In this document: positions 5,505 through 5,924 of the stretch, piece by piece
How positions within the stretch are numbered: position 1 is the first letter of the stretch
Layout of the letters: every line of letters begins with the position of its first letter
Source of the DNA: Candidatus Zixiibacteriota bacterium
GTDB lineage: Bacteria > Zixibacteria > MSB-5A5 > WJJR01
Direction: 5' to 3'
NCBI GenBank assembly: GCA_020058315.1
Contig: JAGVEK010000132.1
Coordinates: forward strand, 1 to 5,924
Length of the DNA stretch: 5,924 bases
Notes under the pieces: model-generated
The model's database searches: none
The model's input: only the letters and a program-made list of their open reading frames with translations
What the model was told of the DNA's origin: nothing
Made by a program: the position numbers and the translations under genes

Positions 5505-5924
5505 AGCGTATCCAGCCCGCGATTTGTACCGGCGACGGCAGTACGGACCGGCTTTCATGCCTTGCCAGAACTTCGTTGAGAACGGTGATGATACCGAAAC
5601 CTCATCTCTTAGTCGCTGGCAAGAACATGACGGATGATGTGCTCGCAAATGTGCCCACGAGGGCCCTCACGCTACCCTCAAGCAGCCCACGTGAGCAAAC
5701 TTGATAAAAGAGAGGATAGGCAACACTAGCCCCCTCCGGCACGGGTCGCCCCCCGCGTGGCCCCCAGCCCCGTGACATAATCGCCCATACTCAGACACCG
5801 GCCGCCCCAGCAGCCCGATGCCACAGCGTATGGGACGGACAAATTCTGCTCCCCCGGGTGCCTCGCGGCGCGATGCCGGTGGGCGGAATACAGCCTCCCC
5901 TGCGGCCCGGGCCTGGTCATCGCA
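5505..5924. other. right flank of the insertion sequence, no supported gene
   Basis: I find no gene, tRNA or repeat array that can be supported here. A possible 38-codon plus-strand frame (ATG 5588 to TGA 5704; MIPKPHLLVAGKNMTDDVLA...) has only a weak GAGAACGG ribosome site and no recognised family. From about 5730 to the end the plus strand is markedly C-rich with several CCCCC runs. Open frames appear on both strands there (for example minus 5920-5726 and a plus-strand frame open from 5720 to the edge), as expected by chance in G+C-rich sequence. One of them could be the edge of a real gene beyond the window, but nothing in the residues identifies it. Confidence 0.45.

Noticed and set aside
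4427..5704. Long plus-strand open frame (425 codons) across the IS
   Set aside because: It lies in the third frame over the transposase, is rich in Arg, Ser and Pro and lacks any domain; the HTH and DDE motifs are in the other two frames.
5726..5920. Minus-strand open frame of 64 codons at the right edge
   Set aside because: All nearby frames are open because of the base composition; no ribosome site or recognisable residues.
1..5924. CRISPR array, tRNA or rRNA gene, riboswitch
   Set aside because: No regularly spaced repeats, no tRNA-like T-loop with acceptor pairing and no rRNA motifs were seen on reading; most of the window is accounted for by coding sequence.

Overview
The window looks like an accessory 'defence island' stretch from a Gram-negative bacterium. 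This rests on proton-motor proteins of the ExbB/MotA and OmpA/MotB type, one of which carries a periplasmic peptidoglycan-binding domain, and on coding sequence with a clear G/C bias at third codon positions. The sequence does not allow a genus to be named.

The left two thirds (positions 1 to 3889, minus strand, transcribed right to left) hold a tightly packed Zorya anti-phage operon: zorA (motor stator with a long cytoplasmic tail), then zorB (plug/peptidoglycan-anchoring subunit) 3 bases later, then zorC (EH-signature protein) starting in a TGATG overlap with zorB. zorC is intact over 386 codons but runs off the left edge. The ZorA-ZorB-ZorC order makes this type I Zorya, and the helicase/nuclease subunit ZorD is expected just beyond position 1. 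In the current model of the family, ZorA and ZorB form a membrane motor that senses envelope disturbance by phage, and ZorC and ZorD are recruited to attack invading DNA.

Just upstream of zorA (3886-4079, minus) lies a small, so far unnamed reading frame of about 64 codons. Its stop overlaps the zorA GTG start (GTGA), but it is split by an apparent one-base frameshift. It may be a leader or coupling gene of the operon, and it is the least expected item in the Zorya part.

To the right, positions 4409-5502 are a full-length IS630-family insertion sequence with 25-bp terminal inverted repeats (one mismatch) and a TA target duplication. Its transposase is split over two frames by a shift just before the first catalytic Asp, so it is either inactive or dependent on recoding. 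The element points away from the zor operon and has landed in the sequence upstream of it. The remaining sequence (4080-4408 and 5505-5924) carries no gene that can be supported. The last 200 bases are strikingly C-rich on the plus strand.
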